A DNA stretch of 64,000 nucleotides from Ampelocalamus luodianensis (Eukaryota; Streptophyta; Magnoliopsida; Poales; Poaceae). Made by a program: the position numbers and the translations under genes. Shown here in pieces: positions 58,310 through 64,000 of this stretch. The stretch's first letter is position 1. The number at the start of each line of letters is the position of its first letter. The stretch is taken from contig CM070632.1 in assembly GCA_036346255.1 (NCBI GenBank), forward strand, positions 49,860,896 to 49,924,895, given 5' to 3'. The notes beneath the pieces were generated by a model. It searched no databases, was not told the DNA's origin, and saw nothing but the letters and a program-made list of their open reading frames with translations.

Positions 58310-61300
58310 TCATCCTGAGTACAGCCTCAGCTTGGACCGTATTGGCTGTCGACATATTGGGCATCTGGTCAAGTTCTCCCCACATTCCCTGCAGCACTGT
58401 TGTTTGCACACACACACAAAATGTAAAATAAAAAGTTTTACCCTTTATTATTTGCATAGATTTGCAGCATGTAATGTGAATCAGAATTCTTACCATGTGG
58501 CCACAACCAAAGGCTAAATCCTTGGTATTGGTCAAGCAGATTGGGCACACCTGCATGGACATGTGTGCATTGCTGCGTGAGTCAGTTAGTTCAACAAAGT
58601 GATATATGATCAAAACACAAGCAAATCTTGACAATCTTGGACTGTCTGGTTTACTTGATCGGCTCCTGCCGAGGCGTTCGCGTTGCTAGCTTCCCTCATC
58701 AACGACGGTTGGCTCTGCGAAGACGGCAGCGGAGGCGGAGCAGGCACGATTCTCTTGGCCTTCCCCGTCGATCGACTAGAGCAGCATGCATGATACACAA
58801 GAGGTTAGATATACATCACAAACAGCAATAACATCTACGACCCCTTCGGATGTGCTGATTGCAGGATCGAGGACAAGGAAACGCAACGATCGAGCGCCGA
58901 ATCGCCGTGCGACGTGACGCAGCGGAACCGAGCGAAGTGGATTGCCGCACAGGGCTGCCGATCGCGCCGCCTCAGCTCTGATACCAATGTTAAGATTTTA
59001 GTAAATCCTAGATTGATTTAGTGGAGGTTTTTGGTCTACCATCTATTCCTCTGTCTTTTTCGTGGTGCCGCTCACAATTGCATTATGAGGTTAGAGGGTA
59101 GAGACCTATTTATAAACTCCACTTTCAGGTGTTATAATTAACTCACCTGTTTCCGGTACACCGTGAGACTCCTGAACCATATCACCAACCACAATCAGAC
59201 AGACTAGTTTTATAAGTCTAAAATATATTAGTCCCTAGCACACATGTGTGAGTCATGTGTCATGATCAGATTGTTTACGAGATCACTTACAATCTAATCG
59301 TGTGGGTCAACAGCTTGCAGAGTTGATCCTGCAAAACAAACCCAGCTATTCTACCCTGTGCTGTATCTGGATTAATCATATGCATACATATTAAATTTCA
59401 GTAGACTCGATCTCAATAAATATGTCTACTATATTCCAGCACCGCCATCCTCAACACCTCGAGTATTGATTCCTCGAGTTTAAATTCAGAATCAAATAAT
59501 TTCCTATCATATATATCTATATTCTATATTAAGTTAAAGCAGATAATAACAAGAATAAATATTGAAAGCCACGTAAAAAAATCCAACAGCAGGGTGTGCA
59601 TTACCCAAGGATGCCGAGCTCCATGGTGGCCTTGTACTGGATGGGGGCCTCCATGAGAGCGGCGAGAGAGAACGCGGATTCCTTCTGCTGCGGCGTCGTG
59701 TCGTTCCTCGACATGATCGAGGTGAAGTTCACAAACTGTGCAGCGAAATTGAAGTAGTCATGGATAAACAAGTAGGTACTGTAACAGGATCAAGAGCAAT
59801 TAAGCTGCATGGTGGTTCATCATCAGTTTCAGAGTGTGGCTGATCTTCACCTGAAAATTGTCGAAGTCGCGCGCAGGGATCTTGTCGTCGAACTTCCGCA
59901 TGTCATCCCACGGGCCATCCCCAACTCCAACCAGCACAATGGACAGAGGGTAGGAGCTGTGATTAATCAGAGTTAAAACTTTTTTTTTTCCATTAGTTAT
60001 ATATGACTTCACAAATAAGAAATCTGACACTATACCTTGACATGACAATGGAGTCCACTGTTCTCCTCTCCTGCGGGCTCAGATCATCATCGCTTGTATC
60101 AACACTCCTAGTGACCTGCAACTTAAACATTGTTGATAGAAAATATGTAGTAGAAGAACTCAACAAGAACAGGTTGGTGCATATATAAGTTCTTAATTTA
60201 ATCACCTGGCCGTCAGCAACTATGACAAGAACATGGTACTGGCCTCCACTCCTGTCCACAATGTCGACGGCGGCTTCCACGATAGGAGCGAAAGACGTAG
60301 GCCCTTCCGCGGCAGACAAAAATACATAGTTCACCAATTATAAGCTCGCAATCCCAATGCACAATGCAGGCAGTTTTCAGGAATGTATGATCGATCATTC
60401 ACCGGATAGCCTGAGGTGTGGCACAATCTTCCTGTAACAAGCCAGGACCTCCTCGAAGCCGTGGCAAGGCGAGTTGTCGGGATGGAAGCTGAACACGTTG
60501 TAGTCATGTGTGGTTGCTGCAAGAACAACAAATGATCAGTTAAATAACTGTGCTCTTGAGCTCATTTTTTACGTAAGAAGGTAGAGGATACTCTACCTTA
60601 TACCCATTATATTTCAATGGTACTCAAACAAAAGATACAAGAAAAAGAAGCAATGGAAAGATCAAAAGAAAGGAAAAGAAGTATAAAAATAAGAAATAAA
60701 AAGAAAAATAAGGAGAAGAAGACAAAGAAAAGAAAATTACAACAAGAGTTGGCACCACTAACAAACACCATCTTGATACTTGGGTTTCATACGGTTCATT
60801 AAACTATGAATCAGGTGGCATAGCAACATCGCATTATTGAGCTCATTTTGTGAGCTACAAATCATCGCTTTGTTCTTGCTGAATGAAGTTAAGTTAAATG
60901 GAATGAATATCGTCGTCGTCGCATCGATCCAACTCACCGTCACCGAAACCGAAGCACGGGATCAGGTTGTCCTCGTCGAACGGAGCCAGCGTCTTGCCGA
61001 TGATGCTGATGGCCGTCTCGTATGGATTCGGCGTGTTGCCTAGCTTGTGCAGGCTCTGGCCGTTGAACGAGCGCTTCCCTGGATTCAGAGTCAATGCACG
61101 CAGGAACAAGACCAGAACAGCGCACGATATGATTTCGAACAAGGTGTTCGATCTTCAGGCTGTAATTTTACCTGTCCATTCGTTGCTCTTGGTGAAATCT
61201 ATCCCAAGTATCAAGTTCGACGATTCGAGGCCTTGCTCGCGCAGCGCTGCCACTACCTGTGGAACAAAATTTTCATCAATTTCAACTAAAGAAATCACAA

Positions 61301-61571
61301 CAAAAGTATGTAAAAGAGAACATAAATCCTTCGCTGTGATATGCGCCTACAAGCATGGGATTTGCATGGAGGCATGCAGCTAGATCACCTGCTCAATAGA
61401 CGTGTAGGTGTCGGGTATGTACGAGTACTTCTTGGTCAGCATCGCCCTCCGGCGATCGCCGTCGGGGTAGCTCGATCGCTGCCGGCTCGCCACGCGCCGC
61501 CTCTCCGCCCCTCCGGCCGCCCCCCGCCGGTGACCGAGACCGCCTAACAGCCCGCTGAGCAAACCGCCCAT
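58310..61571 (-). CDS. RGLG: RGLG-type E3 ubiquitin ligase (copine/VWA plus RING)
   Basis: RGLG proteins are membrane-anchored RING E3 ligases with a copine-type von Willebrand A domain, acting in plant hormone and stress signalling. Eleven exons: 61571-61389, 61256-61172, 61078-60938, 60516-60403, 60303-60206, 60115-60036, 59956-59851, 59735-59605, 58775-58655, 58550-58494 and 58396-58310, totalling 1020 nt (339 residues plus stop), frame kept at every junction. MGG at the start suggests N-myristoylation. The copine part runs from about residue 60 (LILGIDFTKSNEWTG, LIPCFGFGD, VLVIVADGQ, IVLVGVGDGPWDDM). A Pro/Ser linker follows, then a C-terminal RING: CPICLTNTKDLAFGCGHM, CCRECG, CPICRQPI. 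Zinc ligands are complete. Intron 8 carries LTR sequence. Which numbered member it is cannot be told. Confidence 0.94.
58840..59400 (-). mobile_element. LTR-retroelement fragment in RGLG intron 8
   Basis: The primer-binding site complement gctctgatacca lies at 58975-58986, and an LTR begins at 58988 (tgttaagattttag). To its left is about 130 bp of internal leader. On the minus strand the LTR contains TATAAATA (59107-59114 on plus). The right border and any duplication are not clear. The flanking splice sites (58775 and 59605) are intact. Confidence 0.55.
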
Positions 61572-63479
61572 GTGTAGCTAGCGCCGGCAGCGACAGGGGC
61601 CAAGAACCTGTCTTGTAACATGCGCGGAGGAGCTCTTCGTTTCTCGGAAATTGCAGCAAAGATCAAAGGAACAAGCAAAGCACAAGCAGACAGCAAGGCA
61701 AGCAAACAATGAAGATTGAACTGGAAGGATGGATCGATTCTTTCGGAGACGCGTTGGGGAAAGAAGAGAGAGAGAGAGAGAGGAAATTTCGTTGTGCAAA
61801 GGAGGGAAAAGCTCTTTATTCCATGCCGGCCGGGTTGCTTTGATGCTGCTGAAGCTGTCGTGGATTGTCAGAAACGGCTGTGCTGTCCTGGGTACTACCT
61901 GTGTTTAGCACGCCGTTTGAGACTGCAAGATAGTTTTTCGATTTAGAGAATTTTCTCTCTCTTGTTGTTTCCTTGATAGTTTTTCGTTTCAGAGAATTTT
62001 CTCTCTCTTGTTGTTTCCTTAAACTTATTCTCCCGTTCTGAATATATTTAACTCGGGAATCTTCCATTCGGCCGTTAAGATAATTGCTGGTGCTAAAAAA
62101 CAGCAGATTGCTGTGGAGACTCTGCCAGTCTGGAAATAGTGCAGACAAACACGTCTTAACATGAAGATATGTTTGGATCATGATGTCTTGATCTATTTGC
62201 ATTGCAACTGGCAGGAAATTTATAGTACAGTACTAGAAAGAGGGGAGTTTTATGCTAGCTGCGTTTGGAAAAAAGTGGGTTTCGTAAGAGTTTCGTGTGA
62301 AAGCAATCAGACACAGTTAGAGTTGATGTTTTCTTTTCCACGAAAGTTTTGCAAAATTCCTTTCTTTCAAACGAGACCACATAAGAGAGATAACAGATTT
62401 GCAATTTTTAAGTCACCTAAAATTTTATTAAGTTTAAGTCCATTATTGTGGTCATTGGATTTGTGTAAAGATTGATATGTCATATGATTGGATATTGATT
62501 CAATGGATAAAAAACATGATTTTTGCTTAAGAAAATTTTAATCATCTTATAAATAAACAGTCCCAAAAGATAAAGGTTGTGGCAATACTACTTAGGTTAT
62601 GTTTGGAGCGTGTCATTCTCATAGGAATTTCGTAGTAACCCCCACATTGAACAAAAGTGGATGTTTTCTTTCCTGTGAAGTTACTAAAAGATTCCCTGAA
62701 ACTTGCCAAACAGGGTCTGCACGCCAAATCCTATTGACGAGATGCTAGTTGCAATATGTTGGCTCTACATGTGCTACATAAGGTAGTATTTACCATTGAG
62801 ATGTGTCCCTTGTCAGGATATAAGAATAGTCCTCCACAACTAATCGATCTACCTTAGGCTAAAATGTGTTTTTTGTTCTTATGTGGGTTTTCCTATTGTG
62901 ACGACGTCTACTAGCATATCTTGAAGATCTATTTTGTTCCAACAAGTAGACATTTTTATTGATCATGGGTTCGCAGTGGAGAATCATGTTTGTGCGATCA
63001 TTTTATTAGACGCCTTGAAAAAGGAGAGTTTTATTGGATCAGTTGGCGATCATGTCAAAAGCGTCAAACATCCCGTGGGCTGTGTCCTAATGGCAGCAGC
63101 TGATTATCGTTGTCTCGTTGAAAGAAAAGAAAAAAGAAACCTAAAAAGACATGCGTATGTGTGTTAATTTAATGTTCGGAAAAATATTCTCCTTTTTACA
63201 GTAACAAGCTTCGACGCACTAATCCTTTCAGGATTCCATTGTTCCTTTTTCGTAAATTAATTACACGGTTTAAGGAAATATCAAGTGCAAACAATCTGCT
63301 TTGTTGCAGGGTGCCAATCAAGCTGGATTTGGGACAAGTCATAACATCAAGAGTTAACCAAATGGACACTTTTTTTTTTTGAGATGGTCGATACACTTGG
63401 CTGGTGTATAGCCATCTTAAGGATTAGAACTCACGGGCGCATGTTCAAACCGAAAAAGCACGGTGAAAAATCACGCATC
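61572..63479. other. RGLG upstream region and intergenic sequence
   Basis: The first ~250 bp are probable RGLG leader or promoter with a (GA)n run at 61768-61781. Two 46-bp tandem copies lie at 61929-62020. A MITE-like remnant at about 62590-62715 ends ccaaacagggtc. A T14 run at 63370-63383 with adjoining sequence might be an old SINE or LINE tail. No gene is supported. Confidence 0.45.
61929..62020. repeat. 46-bp tandem duplication upstream of RGLG
   Basis: Units 61929-61974 and 61975-62020 (gatagtttttcg ... ttgttgtttcctt) differ at only about three positions, so the duplication is recent. Each has a CT-rich core, ttttctctctcttg. Confidence 0.85.
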
Positions 63480-63482
63480 TAA

Positions 63483-64000
63483 GAGCATGTACAATAGTAG
63501 AGATGATTGCTGTCTATATACTCATCCACGACATCTATAGACAAGACTAAAGACAATTTTTACAATAGTTTATCTTTTAAGTTTATCCAGGACCCACGAT
63601 CTTTTAATTATTAATGAAAGTAGTGTTTGTTATAGACAACAACTCATACAGTGATGTTTTGTGCTATCTATTGGATCGTCTCTTCACGAAAAGACAGCTA
63701 AACTTCCTCTTCTTCTCTCTCTTGTTAGCAAAAATCCAACACGACAAAGTTTGTAAACGGCAAACGTCACACTATTGTACATGTCTTAACCGTGGTGGGC
63801 ACCAAATTAACACATATAAAGGAACAACAACTCATACAGTGATGATTTGTGCTGTCTATTGGATTGTCTCTGTACGAAGTGATAACTAAACTCGCTCTTC
63901 TCCTCTCTCTTGTCAGCAAAAATCCAACACGACAAAGCTTGTAAACGACAAACACACCAGTGTACATGTCATGTCTTAAACCGTTTGGTTGGCACCGAAT
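63483..64000. mobile_element. Tourist-like MITE, truncated by the window edge
   Basis: It begins gagcatgtacaatagt after TAA (63480-63482), matching the other MITE ends in the window. It runs past the end of the window. Inside it a 188-bp segment is duplicated in tandem (63636-63823 and from 63824). Confidence 0.6.

Overview
This is a nuclear segment of a grass (Poaceae) genome. The evidence is intron-containing plant genes with GC-rich first exons, a chloroplast transit peptide, and very dense grass-type transposons (Tourist-like MITEs with TAA duplications, hAT and CACTA elements, about 3-kb LTRs of Ty3/gypsy type, copia fragments, a SINE). From memory, a tryptophan synthase beta gene next to a CCCH zinc-finger gene of the C3H55 type resembles the rice chromosome 8 short-arm order; I could not check this.

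Layout. 1-2.3 kb: decayed repeats. 2.3-5.9 kb (minus): intact five-exon tryptophan synthase beta gene. 6.3-7.3 kb: two abutting Tourist MITEs and a small hAT element. 9.2-10.0 kb (minus): intact four-exon X8/CBM43 secreted protein. 10.9-14.3 kb (minus): three-finger CCCH protein with RS repeats, whose long exon carries a one-base frameshift at a homopolymer; its 5' leader probably runs to about 18.4 kb across an intron holding another transposon. 19.5-31.8 kb: retroelement nest (two solo LTRs with perfect 5-bp duplications, split copia fragments). 32.0-33.0 kb: remnant of an unrecognised gene broken by a SINE and a MITE. 33.2-37.5 kb: CACTA element with GTA duplication, itself hit by a hAT element with a perfect 8-bp duplication. 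38.2-40.8 kb (plus): MED21 with a Mutator-type MITE just upstream and a TRIM-like element in intron 1. 42.1-57.4 kb (minus): a second X8 gene cut inside its third exon by a solo LTR, which in turn received an 11.5-kb gypsy element. 58.3-61.6 kb (minus): intact eleven-exon RGLG-type copine/RING E3 ligase. 61.6-64 kb: upstream sequence and the start of another MITE.

The host genes do not form one pathway: amino-acid synthesis in the plastid, cell-wall glucan binding, RNA-linked zinc-finger function, transcription (Mediator) and ubiquitin signalling. What ties the window together is the nested insertion history, readable because most elements keep exact target-site duplications. The most consequential event is loss of the second X8 gene. 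Exon coordinates were derived by hand from splice signals and frame continuity; no database search was run.
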